DNA of 64,000 nucleotides. Origin: Saturnia japonica. Taxonomy: Eukaryota; Arthropoda; Insecta; Lepidoptera; Saturniidae. The position numbers were made by a program, and so were the translations under genes. Within the stretch, counting starts at the first letter, position 1. Each line of letters starts with the position of its first letter. Shown piece after piece: positions 37,501-45,965 of the stretch. The stretch lies in contig CM065318.1 of NCBI GenBank assembly GCA_033032175.1, positions 17,236,001-17,300,000 of the forward strand. The letters are read 5' to 3'. Below the pieces are notes generated by a model. That model made no database searches, was not told where the DNA came from, and saw only the letters and a program-made list of their open reading frames with translations.

Positions 37501-40500
37501 CCTATATATTTAAAAAAAATGTATTGATAAACCTTATCGAGTTTCTTGCCAACTCTTCTTGATGACTGGGATGTTCATAAGTGCCATCTAAGTGTCTAAA
37601 TTGCACAAAATATTACGTAGCTAAACCCCTCAAAGCGATAGATAATTTAAAAGTTTATTTTATACGGCCAAGGTGTTTAATTTTAAATGAAGTAACCAAA
37701 CAACATTGGTTATTGTTTCCAAAAAGATTTGTTCTTTCGATGATTTAATCTCGAACCTGGGAACATCGGATCAATATTCTGTTTGTATTTAACCATTCGA
37801 CCACTATAATTATTATTATTAATGCAATTCCAAAACTACTTTAACAAAAAATGTAATACAAAAAAATCGACTTCAAAAAATATTTCAGTTATGAAATATA
37901 TTTTTTATAATATTTACCCAAAATTAACCAACAAAACGAAATAAAAAGTAGGTACGAAACAAATTAGGGACCAACAATTTTTTTTTAGGTCAATGCCAGC
38001 ATTTAAGAAAAGTACCTATCAAATATGAAATAGAGAATGGGCAAATAATTTTTAGTTTTGAGTAAAAACTGGAATATTTGTTTGTAATAAATAGGATTTG
38101 AACAAGGTTTTGAAATATTTTCCCTTTGACACATCACCGCTAGCTCGTATCAATTAGCCAGGCAATCACACTTTATTAGTCCATATGTTGAAAACTACTG
38201 AACCCATTTTGATGAAACTTGAACTGTTTCCTAATTTGAACTAAATATAAGCCAATAAAAAGAAATAGTCACGACCCGATTAATAGTTTCTGATAAATGC
38301 GTGGATAAACATACACCTATAAAATTTTGAATACTTGTTGGGAAGCCCTAATAGATTATTGAATATATTGCAGTTCCAATAATATTACATAATTATATAT
38401 GTGTCGAATTGATAACATCCTTTTTTTGAATTCGGTTAAAAAGAATTTAGTAGCGGGTAAAATTTACCTCACCTTTCGACTTTTGGCTCCACCTTCGGTT
38501 TGAAAGTATCTGGCACATTCTCCGGATGCTCTTTAGGTATCTGGAATACTGTCACCTGCCCTGCAGCATTACCAGCTCCGACCATATAATCGACTGTGCT
38601 CACAATCTTTACATATGTGATAGGAGAGTTAGCTGCCTGAAAGAGTATCAAGTCTTCGACCAAGAAAGAACACACAGTTTCTATAATGTGTGTTGACAAA
38701 AAAAAGCATGTAAAAACAAAAAGTGAGTACAATATCATTTTAAAGGTTTGTTGTGTATTATTTGAACTTTAGATAAATAAAGAATTGTTTATTACTTATT
38801 TATATTTGTGTATAAAAGGATAATTGAGTGATAGATTCGTCAATGCAGAACCTATGGCTACTGGGGCTAACAAGCTTTTAGAAATTCAACCCCTATGGTG
38901 CTGCAAAAGGGGATTAAAGTATGTAGAAAAGTTCTTCAGAATTTTAAATAGATCTATGAAAGTCTGTATTTAGCCATTAAATTTCGGAATCAGTCATCAA
39001 GCAAAACAATTTGATGAATAAATATAAAAACAAAAGAATAACATATAGCCATAGGCAAATGTTTTCTTAAATTATTTATGAAAAAAAAAAAACAGACTAT
39101 TTTTAAGGATGAATCAGGGGATTACGAAAATAAGATTTAATCTCTTTTACATTGGTATAATTAGTGTGAGTCACAGTTATCTCTCTTTTGCTTTATTCCT
39201 TCATTCGAGAATAGCACACAACAGCAATAAATATTCCGTAATATAATACTTTTTCTTGATAATAACGTAACATGAAGAGACATTTATGTAGACCCTATGA
39301 CAAAGATGGCTGTCGATAGGAAATCTCTTATTGGTTGCTCCTATTTTTGGATTATACTGTGCTTAATATCTACTACATTGTCCTCACTTTACCTTGCTAC
39401 AAAAAAATGCATATTATAACAACCATGTTTTATATTAAATGATTTGATTTTGTTCTGTGTTACTACAATCAGCCTTATATTTAAAAGGAATTGCTAAGTT
39501 ATTATATTAGTAATTATGTCAACAAAACTTTCCTGTTTTGTACTTGTGTTATATTATTAAATACAAACAAAAGGGACTGCCCCTAGAGATAGCAATAAAT
39601 GAAAAGTAAAATATTTTATTTCATATTCAATATAAAGCAAAGCAAAATGTATAATAATTAATGTGTCCTATAACTAGGATTGCATCTAATTATGGCTCAG
39701 TGAAAGTGTGTATGAACACTGCATCAGGTGATGTGAATTTGAAACCCTGCAATGAACCCGAGCTTTCGGTAAAGGAAAACATAGTGCGGTTTCAAGTTGA
39801 AAATCTGTTGCCAAGCACCTTTGGTGTGTTCCCGTAGCTGCACTTTAGAGCCAGTTCATACACTAGCCTTAGCATGGTACCATCTTAGGGCACATAATTG
39901 CTTAACATCAGGTGAGATTGCCAAATTATAGAAAAAAGATTAAAAGAACAAAAACAAAATATAACATGGTTTATCCCTTGGTTTCAATTGCTAATGTCAA
40001 CTTTGTTGGTCACCGAAATAAAAATAAATATATACATTATGACATAACAGATAAATAGTGATTAAGTACAATTTAACCATTTTATCACAAAATAGAAACA
40101 AAACTGGCTAGTAAATAATTTAAGTAGAATGCATTTTAAACCTAGCATTTAAGACTCATAATAAGTTAAACTCATAGATAGATTATCAATAAAGATGAAC
40201 AAGTGAATAGGTAGTACAATAATTTTTTTCTCATGCTCATTCACTCAAGGTAGAAGGAACATAAATACTACTTTAATTAAAAACAACAAAACTTTAATTC
40301 CTTCTACAATTGCAATCAACAAAGTAAACAGCATTATCTATTTGCATATAGTGAGGTTGTTATCTTGTTTAGCTTATCAGCTAAACAACACAGAAATACA
40401 AAAGAGAAATATTTTATGACACATTATTAACTAGTTACATAAAAATTGTCACAAGATTACTTCATATACACTCTTTAAAACACAATTACTACACAAAGCC

Positions 40501-41668
40501 TGCTTGACTTACACTACCAATAAATATTATATTTTCTTAACTAAGGCCCTGCAAAGACTTTTGTTTATCCAATGCCAAGCCAAGCATACAGCCTTTACAA
40601 GGTTTAAGTTCTGTATATTGATGCAAACCAGTACTAATATGAGTTCTAATTCCTGTTATGAACCTGTGTTTTCAGTGTAGGAAAACATCATGATTAAACC
40701 GTAGCATAGAGGTAGGGCATTTTCTAATAACCACCTGGCTAGCTACCATCCTTAAGTTGGAAATCTGTCACCAAGCACCTAATAGGTGTGTTCCGGCAGC
40801 TGCACTTGAGAGCAAGTCCTCCTACTAGGCTTAGTGTATTATCATTTTGGGCCACAACACATCACTTAACATCAGGTGAGATCATAGCCGACATGCTAAA
40901 CCTAGAAATAATCATAAAATAGAATATTAGTCTCAACATTAAGTTTTGCCCTAAATATATAAATATTTGACTTTAATAACATTTCAATATAAATCAATGT
41001 TTTAATAAAAATAATACAGAGATAAGTTGTTAAGTAGCACTGTTTAAACACTTTTTAATTACATAAACATTGAAGTACAATAACCCTAATACTTGTGGCC
41101 AACTGGATCACCTTGACACAGTTTTTTACTTTCTCTCTAAGTGTTTGATATTCTGCCTATCAAGCAGATGTGATCAGTTATTTATGCATATAATATATAT
41201 ATATAACATTCAAGAGGATAAATTTCTGTTTAAAATTCATATGGACTTATTTAAGTTGTCATATGACAATATCTTAAAGTGTTTTACTCTTTTCTTCTTA
41301 AAAATTATTACCTTTAAAGAAACTATTTACTTAGTTCATACTTCCAATACTAATAGTAACTTAAAACAATAGTAGTTGGTACAAAATTTTGAATGAACTT
41401 CGGGTATAAGTAGAGAAATACCAGAACAAGGGTAACTTCTTACCTCGCATCTTAGTTTTTGTATGTTCCCTTTTTTCCTGTCATACCAGTAAACTAAGCC
41501 GACGTTGGTACCGAGCGCGATATATTCGTTTACAGCATCCACGCATGTCAACATTAATTCATTAGAAAATATGCCAGTTTGTATACGAGGTGGAATTAAA
41601 TTTAAAATGTGTGAACAAGGTGCCCACTCTCGCACAAAACCTTCCTCCGCACCACCCGACACTTCCAT
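19144..41668 (-). CDS. TECPR2: TECPR2-like WD40 protein with C-terminal LIR, lacking the tectonin domain
   Basis: Nine exons (41444-41668, 38473-38636, 37313-37436, 30295-30473, 29639-29773, 27815-28024, 26686-26789, 20282-20774, 19144-19510) give 666 codons in one frame. Homology to human TECPR2 runs through the WD40 propeller: YIALGTNVGLVYWY, AAGQVTVFQIP, ITAIEWSKNGMRLFSGD, NTLVVSSMYRS, ARPGLRLWRAD, DEIFILEG. Residues 1-390 form the propeller, 390-540 a polar Arg/Ser-rich linker, and 546-568 a Glu/Lys/Gln helix likely to coil. The last residues are D-S-E-W-E-I-I, the acidic-W-x-x-I form of an LC3-interacting region, which human TECPR2 also carries at its extreme C-terminus. Human TECPR2 is about 1,411 aa and has tectonin repeats between linker and LIR; no exon for them is seen here. 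The known role is LC3/GABARAP binding and COPII-dependent ER export in autophagy. The start ATG is at 41666-41668. The junction 29639 to 28024 is the least certain. Confidence 0.92.
19625..19955 (-). repeat. Repeat fragment in TECPR2 intron 8
   Basis: It carries the block GTCTGTCTGTTTGATGTCC near 19635 and closes with TTTCGCGGGTACAGCTAATA near 19935, resembling the ends of family L or Helitron-like repeats elsewhere. Orientation and class are uncertain. Confidence 0.4.
20045..20260 (+). repeat. Interspersed repeat family A, copy 5
   Basis: Family order is present: CTTCAATGATTTTCAGGAGT, GTCGAGTCAAAGGTCCAATG, AATGAAATTACAATGGGACC, CTTGAGGAAC, then TTATGGCTGAGAATCCATAA. It ends about 20 bases before the donor of TECPR2 exon 8, antisense to the gene. 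Confidence 0.7.
20282..20774 (-). CDS. TECPR2: TECPR2 exon 8: polar linker
   Basis: The acceptor is ATCCCACAG and the donor GG/GTGAGT. The first two bases complete a Glu codon with the G ending exon 7, and the last two a Gly codon with exon 9. It encodes TKSLTTSLQHAVNTVRD and a basic, Ser/Thr-rich tail (RRSRRRDTTSSGGSTPRR) that looks disordered. No tectonin repeat is present. Confidence 0.88.
21431..21665 (+). repeat. tRNA-derived SINE
   Basis: The head GTCCTCGTGGCGCAGTGGCA resembles a Pol III A box region (GTGGCGCAGTGG). GTCGCAGTTACAATCC about 45 bases on is a decayed B box. A unique tail with TGGAATTAAATGGCCGTG follows. It lies inside TECPR2 intron 7. Confidence 0.6.
21666..26685. other. 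TECPR2 intron 7, AT-rich remainder
   Basis: I see no coding exon, no tectonin-type frame on the minus strand and no clear repeat copy. A (TA)n microsatellite lies at about 23710-23735, and short poly-A and poly-T runs are common. Confidence 0.5.
26686..26789 (-). CDS. TECPR2: TECPR2 exon 7: propeller blade end
   Basis: A 104-base exon too small for automatic open-frame listing; it was found by reading the minus strand. The acceptor is CCTATTTCCAG and the donor GCAG/GTCTGT. It encodes ILSVCVNKDEIFILEGPRSL, aligning with human IVSVSCTENEIFFLKG. Phases fit exon 6 (AG+G) and exon 8 (G+AA) exactly. An opposite-strand open frame over the same bases is a shadow. Confidence 0.9.
26935..27065 (-). 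repeat. SINE family B, copy 1 (partial, inverted)
   Basis: Contains GATGGTAACACGCTAAG, CAGAACACACCTATAGATGC and TTTTCAACTTGAGGG in the order seen in the longer copies at 29905, 32385 and 35052. The tRNA-like head is missing. Confidence 0.7.
27175..27430 (+). repeat. Repeat fragment with ACGGCTTGACCGAT block
   Basis: CTATCTGTCTGTATTTTCGG followed by AAAACGGCTTGACCGATCC and ATGAAATTTCGTGCACGGG has the layout of the 5' region of many lepidopteran TC...CTAG repeats. The boundaries are not resolved. Confidence 0.4.
27815..28024 (-). CDS. TECPR2: TECPR2 exon 6: propeller
   Basis: Encodes GPLYVFREHFLVSHDDQLLY, aligned with the human stretch around WVLSWNEYSIYLLD. The donor is CGAAG/GTCTGC. I place the start at 28024 because its phase accepts the two bases left by exon 5. 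A better-looking acceptor (CACTTCCAG) at 28008 would need a phase-0 donor upstream. The 5' edge is therefore uncertain by 16 bases. Confidence 0.8.
28670..29260. mobile_element. MITE-like element with inverted ends
   Basis: The left end CATTTTTGTTATGTAAGGGA with GCCAGAGGGTT is matched by the inverted right end near 29205-29250 (ACCCTTTGGCTCC, TTTACATAACAAAAATG). The interior is AT-rich with no coding. A solitary related end lies at 54393-54435. No target duplication is certain. Confidence 0.55.
29385..29545 (-). repeat. Interspersed repeat family A, copy 6 (inverted)
   Basis: Reverse complement has CAATGCCAATCAAATTAAAA, the CCTTTGAGGTATTCCC block and GAACGATTT-like end words. A short (GTT)n run follows at 29540-29555. 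Confidence 0.6.
29639..29773 (-). CDS. TECPR2: TECPR2 exon 5: propeller
   Basis: Encodes SAGALFCARPGLRLWRAD, nearly identical in pattern to human TLYASRPGLRLWKAD. The acceptor is GATGGGCAG, its first G completing Arg with CG from exon 4. The donor is TTTAAG/GTCGGT, which leaves two bases. Confidence 0.88.
29905..30185 (-). repeat. SINE family B, copy 2 (inverted)
   Basis: Order on the plus strand: GCGTTGTGGCCACAATATCA, GATGATAACACGCTAA, GCAGCTGCCGAAGCCCACC, GGTTTCATCACGATGTTTCC and GAATTCGAACTCACGTCGAT, the last being a B-box-like tRNA remnant. It lies between exons 4 and 5 of TECPR2. Confidence 0.75.
30295..30473 (-). CDS. TECPR2: TECPR2 exon 4: propeller
   Basis: Encodes HLCKSMEIVNEQHEIVQISY and NTLVVSSMYRS, aligned with human IVQLDYSQKVLLVSTLQRS. 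The acceptor is AATTTAAACAG in phase 0 and the donor AAGCG/GTCGGT leaving two bases. The exon reads through a human-like position without any extra insert, so no exon is missing before it. Confidence 0.88.
30484..30505. repeat. (TA)n microsatellite
   Basis: A run of about ten TA units directly upstream (in gene orientation) of the acceptor of TECPR2 exon 4. Confidence 0.85.
31142..31772 (+). mobile_element. Nonautonomous Helitron-like element, 5' deleted
   Basis: It ends CGCGGGTCAGCTAG before a T and matches the elements at 5884 and 15785. The beginning reads TCTATACTGGTTCGAATGG: TCTATACT is joined directly to the interior TGGTTCGAATGG, so a segment present in the other copies is missing. 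Confidence 0.7.
31800..32180. other. GC-rich island in TECPR2 intron 3, function unknown
   Basis: It stands out by composition (for example GGCACGGCGCGGCGCCGCGT near 31891) and has a TATAAAA word at about 31937. The minus strand has an open stretch (WNLMYDSIEGSSVSLW) ending at a strong donor-like AA/GTAAGAAT near 32032, but no convincing acceptor. It could be a lost exon, an alternative promoter or a transposon piece. Confidence 0.3.
32385..32670 (-). repeat. SINE family B, copy 3 (inverted, with tRNA-like head)
   Basis: It shows AAGATGGTAACACGGTAAGC, TTTTCAACTTGAGGGTTG, TAGGGTTTCATCACGATAC and a tRNA-like head near 32600-32668: B box TAGGATATGAACCTACG and A-box region CGCTAACCACTGAACCATC. 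That marks the family as tRNA-derived. Confidence 0.78.
33000..33245 (+). repeat. Interspersed repeat family I, copy 1
   Basis: Shares with 47190-47645 the blocks GGCAAACAAG, AATACCATAGGGATCACTGG, CCAAAGAGCTTTGGAA and GTAGAGAGAAATCTCTAAAG. The small open frame across it is not conserved. Confidence 0.7.
33246..34429. other. TECPR2 intron 3 stretch, nothing recognised
   Basis: No exon, RNA gene or repeat family copy is seen. Short open frames at 33433-33630 and 33739-33969 have no domain and no splice context. Confidence 0.5.
34430..34760 (+). repeat. Interspersed repeat family L, copy 2
   Basis: Contains TGAAGTGTCTGTTTGTAATG, TTCCGGCTGATCTCCGAAAC and CACTGGCAGATAGCTGATGG, in the order seen at 54515. 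It ends near GTGAGCCGCGGGTACAGACA. Confidence 0.6.
35052..35305 (-). repeat. SINE family B, copy 4 (inverted)
   Basis: GGTTTAGCGTTATGGCCGCA, ATATCACCAGATGTTAAGTG, GGTGACACGCTAAGG and GGTTTCATCACGATGTTTTC are in family order. Confidence 0.75.
35980..36420 (+). promoter_or_regulatory. Promoter-like segment, possibly a solo LTR
   Basis: A TATA box in context (CATATAAAAGGCG near 36087) is followed after about 30 bases by a GC-rich start region and a CAAGACTCAAGACTCAAG repeat. The local GC content is far above the surrounding intron. This is the layout of an LTR promoter and R region, but I cannot find a matching second LTR, clear TG...CA ends or a primer-binding site. It could also be an alternative promoter. 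Confidence 0.3.
36590..36720 (-). repeat. Interspersed repeat family K, copy 2 (inverted, partial)
   Basis: GGGCCCCTAAGGCTAACAGT is the reverse complement of the family start seen at 1131 and 62384. A poly-A run of about 18 follows at 36690. Confidence 0.5.
36838..37030 (+). repeat. Interspersed repeat family J, copy 2
   Basis: GTTCTTCTTCTTCTTTTTAT, AATGGTCACTG and CTAACAAGCAAGATGGCGGC follow the order of the copy at 16790, diverged. Confidence 0.5.
37213..37265. repeat. (CGCA)n / (CATG) microsatellite
   Basis: A tandem of CGCACGCA and ATGCACGC units just downstream, in gene orientation, of the TECPR2 exon 3 donor. Confidence 0.8.
37313..37436 (-). CDS. TECPR2: TECPR2 exon 3: propeller
   Basis: Encodes DLHKGKITAIEWSKNGMRLF then SGDNNG, matching human IHKNSITALAWSPNGMKLFSGDDKG. 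The acceptor is GTGTTTCAG, whose first base completes Arg with AG from exon 2. The donor is ATG/GTTAGT in phase 0. Confidence 0.93.
37437..38472. other. TECPR2 intron 2, nothing recognised
   Basis: AT-rich intron. Around 38180-38240 there is a diverged ACTGAACCCATTTTGATGAA block typical of repeat 5' regions, but no element can be delimited. Confidence 0.5.
38473..38636 (-). CDS. TECPR2: TECPR2 exon 2: propeller
   Basis: Encodes ANSPITYVKIVSTVDYMVGA and GNAAGQVTVFQIPKE, matching human ITVVKLLSCFDDLVAAGTASGRVAVFQL. The acceptor is CTCTTTCAG in phase 0 and the donor AAAG/GTGAGG leaving two bases. Confidence 0.93.
39680..39925 (+). repeat. SINE family B, copy 5
   Basis: CTTTCGGTAAAGGAAAACAT, TTCAAGTTGAAAATCTGTTG, GGTGTGTTCCCGTAGCTGCA and AACATCAGGTGAGATTG in family order. 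It is in TECPR2 intron 1. Confidence 0.75.
40640..40905 (+). repeat. SINE family B, copy 6
   Basis: GTGTAGGAAAACATCATGAT, GCTAGCTACCATCC, GTGTGTTCCGGCAGCTGCAC and AACATCAGGTGAGATCATA in family order. Together with 39680 and 50185 it shows family B in the sense orientation. Confidence 0.78.
41444..41668 (-). CDS. TECPR2: TECPR2 exon 1 with start codon
   Basis: Starts at the ATG 41666-41668 (MEVSGGAEEGFVREW). The homology begins right after the start: NLIPPRIQTGIFSNELMLTC aligns with human AIPTKIQKGFRSIVVYLT. The donor is GAG/GTAAGA in phase 0. No in-frame ATG upstream is supported by homology. Confidence 0.92.
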
Positions 41669-42089
41669 TGTATCAAAAAATAATTGCTCAACTAACAGGT
41701 ACTTTATTTTCGCCTATATAATCATAGCATGACTAAAAAAAAACATACAAAATTCTTCCGCAAAAAATGTAAAAATACTTTTACACAACAAAACTGAATC
41801 CTGCACAGCAGCACCTACCCAGTGCCCTGCCCTGACTGACACTATTGACATTTGACAGTTTTGACATGGACATAAGGCATGCACAGAAATATTATGTGGC
41901 TTCCACAGACTATATAGCGTCATGTATGAAAGGCCTAACAGTAGGCGTAGAGAAAAACTGACGGGGATTTTAGTTCAACTATTTTAATACGAATAATAAA
42001 TGTTAAATCATGAATGATTTACACAATTTAAATCATTTGAGTTTTTGCCGGTATATTGAAGTGACATGTTGTGGTTTTTATTTTAAATT
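41669..42089. other. TECPR2 upstream region
   Basis: Should hold the TECPR2 5' UTR and promoter. No TATA box at a convincing distance and no repeat copy is recognised. Confidence 0.4.
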
Positions 42090-42370
42090 CAATAACTTAG
42101 GTTTTTGACCCCATATTATGTAATATTGGTGGCGTTTTGCGTGATATAGTTTGGTTTTTTGCATAAGTGAAGTGGATTATAAATATAAGCTCAAAGCATT
42201 CATTCTGAGATCCCACAAAATCTTCCTAGAAAGTTCTAACATGGAGCCACCATCTTGTTAGGATACTAAATCGTAACACATGACACTATAATTCACTCGA
42301 TAATGGCAGTAATGGTCTTCATTAAAGAGGACCGCTTGCCAAGTTAGGAAGAAGAAGAAGAAGAATCTCG
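42090..42370 (-). repeat. Interspersed repeat family J, copy 3 (inverted)
   Basis: GGAGCCACCATCTTGTTAGG, GATAATGGCAGTAATGGTC, GAGGACCGCTTGCC and GAAGAAGAAGAAGAAG are the reverse complement of the order at 16790. It also extends left into a stretch (GCATAAGTGAAGTGGATTAT) shared with 55915. Confidence 0.65.
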
Positions 42371-42544
42371 ATCGTATGTGTTGAATAACAATGCGCATCT
42401 CCTTTATTATAAAATCTATGTCTATGAATTAACAAGAAAATGTATATTGAGTTGCTAAGATACAAACAGTAAGAAAAGAAATATGTTATAAAAGAAGTGT
42501 TGTTTTTTTAAAAATCGCCCCGTAATCCTCCTCCTCAACAGTAT

Positions 42545-43850
42545 GTTTTTTTTCAACTGTACAATAATAATAATTTAGTGGATGCACAGGGAGGAAGTCA
42601 CTTCCAGACATCACTACCATTCACATAATGATCCACCCTATAATTACCTTTTGACAGTAAAACCCGGTTGACATGGTCCTTGAACTTGCTGTTCGGCGAA
42701 TCAGTAATGTTCTTCGGAATCTTATTATAGAACCTAAGGGCAATTAGCCCCATATCAAAATTGCTAATATGTTTTTCAATATATATTATAAGCCAAAATT
42801 ATAAACGAGTGTTTCTGACAAGAGTTCTTCTTTTTATAGACATTACATGTTTTATCTTAAAAATATTTTGTCAGTCTCAATAAAAAGTTCATACTTGAAA
42901 AGTATGCACGCCACAAACTTAACACTATTACCTAAAAAACTTTTATTAGTCTTACTAGCTCTAAAACACGGTACGACTAATTTATCTCTATTTCTAGTAT
43001 TAACATTGTGCTGATTTTTACAAAATCTAGCTTAACTGAGTTTTTGCGAATATACATAAGTTATCAAGAATATATTGGGAGGGCAAAGCTAATATACCAT
43101 ATCTGGAATGTGTTATTTAGTGATCCACGAGGTCTCATGATGTATATTACTCGAATTGCCCGCTTTTGTAATATGATTAAGGTTTACCTTTACTCATTAC
43201 CTCAGCTGCTGAACCCCAAAGCAAAATATCGTAAGACATTAAGCTATGGAAGTAAGCGAAGTACACTAAACTCACAGTGGCAATATCTGTTACCTGGCGA
43301 ATCTTACGTACTACGAATGCAGCAGAATACAATCTTCCCCAAAGTTTTAATATGCGGACCCCACTGTAATTATGAATCAAGCGTAATACCCAAAAAGACA
43401 GTACTATCAACGAAGAGCACTAAATTTCCTTCTATTTTGATACTACTATCAACACAAGGAACATTGGGCAAGGTAAATCCATACATTTGGTCGTGTTTGC
43501 ATTTAACAGTAAATTATTTAAAGCAAACCATTCAGATATTTTAACTAAGATAAACGAGAAACAAAAATGGTCCCAAAATCGAGCCCTGAGGAACGCCGAT
43601 TCTGCCCAATGATCCAAAAGAGGTTGTTAAATAAGAAAATTTGCAGGTCGAGAGAAGTTTCACACACACCATAGTGTTTCAGTTTAAGTATAAGCGAACT
43701 GTGGTCAACACAGTCGAAGGCCTTTGAGATATCACAGAACACACCGATTGCATTTTGCGACTCCTCCCAGGCCTTAAATATATGACTTAGCAGCGTGGCA
43801 CCAGCGTCAGTGGTTGATTTTGATTTTATGAAACCATATTACCGACCATC
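42545..43850 (-). mobile_element. Decayed Jockey/CR1-type LINE, reverse-transcriptase remnant
   Basis: On the minus strand, 43742-43545 encodes DISKAFDCVDHSSLI, the RT motif containing the first catalytic Asp. 43410-43177 encodes YFAYFHSLMSYDILLWG, a thumb-region motif. The two are in different frames, and the YADD-bearing part between is not open, so it is a pseudogene. 42730-42905 is an insertion relative to the copy at 5060-5330. It lies between TECPR2 and SPP. Confidence 0.75.
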
Positions 43851-44906
43851 CAAAATCTCTTTTACAAGAAGTTATTCATTCAATCAATCGTTTGTGTTTT
43901 GAGCAGGACGATCCTTTTTTTATGTAGCGAGAGTGGTTGCACTTTTTTTATTTGATGGTGTCTAATTACACTTCACAGTTAGTTTTTTGTTTATTAATTA
44001 TTACACTATTATTACTTACGGAACGGTTAGTTTACAATAGAAAGGTTACTCAGTTTTGTCCAAAACATTATTAATTTATATCCTATTACAAGGCAACATT
44101 TTATAATAGAGAAGTTTTAGCAAATCATACACTTCCTATCTAAAGATAAATTTTATACATGATGTCCACATTCCTTTATTCCAGACAGGAGTGTAGGATT
44201 TTGAATGTATTCCAAACAAAGGCCCTCTATAAATGTTTTTGGTAAAAATGTGTATGCCATAATGGCAGACATTGTATATGATATTATAAAATAAAATTCT
44301 GTTTGAGAACAGTTAATTGTGTTCATTGTGTAAGAACCTACAAGGAGTACTTTGAATAACAGCACAACTGTCTTTTTTGAAGTGAAACTTCTTTAGAATC
44401 GTTGTGATTTCAAACCGGATGCAACGGAAAAAACGACAGGTAAAAGACACAAAAGCTAATATGAATGATATACTGTGTAAGGTAAGGGCTATATTCCCAT
44501 ACATTTTTCACTGGTGCTTACGACCGTTTGGAACTGGGTGAAGTTTTTGTCGATTTACTGAAGTTTCACTTCTATCGAGTGTGAATCGTACACACACCTT
44601 TTTTTTATTTATTATCTTACAAAATTCCCCTGGTGACGGGGTTTCTTTTTTAGTAATTCGTTATTATCAATGATTATAATATATCGAAACATCTTCAAAA
44701 GCCAGACGATTGCATTAGTATAACTATAAATGCCCGTCACTACTCAAAATAAGTAATTTTTCAAATCAATTTGAATTTCGCAAACCAGATAAAGACAATA
44801 TGGTTACTTAAATAGAAACTGTGCAAAAGCTTTATACAACATATTTACTTTATTACATGAAAGTTTAATCACGAATTGTTTTATGTAGATTTAATTTAAG
44901 TAAATA
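43851..44906. other. Intergenic, nothing recognised
   Basis: No gene or repeat family copy is seen in this AT-rich stretch between the LINE remnant and the pogo-type MITE. Confidence 0.5.
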
Positions 44907-45561
44907 CAGTGTAAACTCTTTATAACGAAACTCAAGGGACTGAGCATTTTTATCGTTATAGAGAGTTATCGTTATATGGAGTGAACAAAAAAACAACAAA
45001 ACTAACAAGAATTTTTAATATGTATGTCTTAGATAATAAATGCTTATAAATTATTGTTTACACATATAGTCTGATAACTTTGTCTGACGTTTTTTGCTAT
45101 GCCAGTACTTGTTTTGTATTATTTTATGTATTCTATTCATATCTTCTTCTATCAAACTTTTTCGTCAACACTAATCGCTTTCCGTTTACTGGCCATGTTA
45201 ACAGTTTCAAAGTAGGTTTACGACTGATAATACGATAGGTACCCAGTATGCTTGGTCGAAGACCATCACTTCCGAGAAAACAATGCGTCATACTGCATGT
45301 GTTCAAAGAAATTAAGGATAACAAAAGCTAGACCGACCTCGGATGCTTCGGAGCTTCAAAGTCTTTTGTTACCTGATAACATAACATAAAATATGAACTG
45401 TCTAAAAATATGAACCCATTTCTTCGTAATAGAGAATGGCGTATCGCTATAAAAAGTGTTTCAGTATGTGGGTTTTAACGCAAACCAACCAAGTTGGGCT
45501 CACTTCAACGTTATAGGAAGTTTATCGCTATAAAGGATAACGTTATAAAGAGTTTACACTG
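44907..45561. mobile_element. pogo/Tigger-type MITE (655 bp)
   Basis: The left end CAGTGTAAACTCTTTATAAC is matched by the inverted right end GTTATAAAGAGTTTACACTG, a perfect 20-base match. Both ends are flanked by TA, the target duplication of the Tc1/mariner superfamily. Subterminal CGTTATA motifs repeat inside. The internal open frame at 45133-45324 lacks transposase motifs, so the element is nonautonomous. It ends about 210 bases before the SPP start codon. Confidence 0.85.
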
Positions 45562-45773
45562 TATATGGTTTATATACGTTCAGTTTACCGGTTTTCATGC
45601 TCACAAACATAAATACAGTCGTCTCAGCTCTATATGACGTTTGGCAACTTGAGAAATCTAACTGTACACTTGTCAACTTTTTGTCAAAGACAAAGTACAT
45701 CCGATTTATTGAAAGTGGAGTTCAGATTGAAATCTATATTTAATACGTATTATTGCCAATATTTCAAAAAGAA

Positions 45774-45965
45774 ATGGCAGATTCTGCGACAGATATTCCA
45801 TTAAATATCGAGGATAGTATTAAGGACGCCATACATAATGCGACCGACAAGCCACCCGCGAGCATAGAAGGTGTTGCGATCGCTTACTTCAGTTTAGTTG
45901 TAATGGCTGTATTACCTATATTTTTCGGTTCATTTAGATCAGTAAAGTACTTAAACGACCAGAAG
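45774..45965 (+). CDS. HM13: SPP exon 1
   Basis: Encodes the start, the N22 sequon and the first membrane segment (VAIAYFSLVVMAVLPIFFGS). The donor is AAG/GTAAGT in phase 0. Confidence 0.96.

Noticed and set aside
43008..43544. Plus-strand 178-codon open frame
   Set aside because: It lies antisense to reverse-transcriptase remnants of a LINE on the minus strand and has no motif of its own.
45133..45324. Transposase fragment in the pogo-type element
   Set aside because: No helix-turn-helix or DDE motif is visible; the frame is too short to judge and the element looks nonautonomous.
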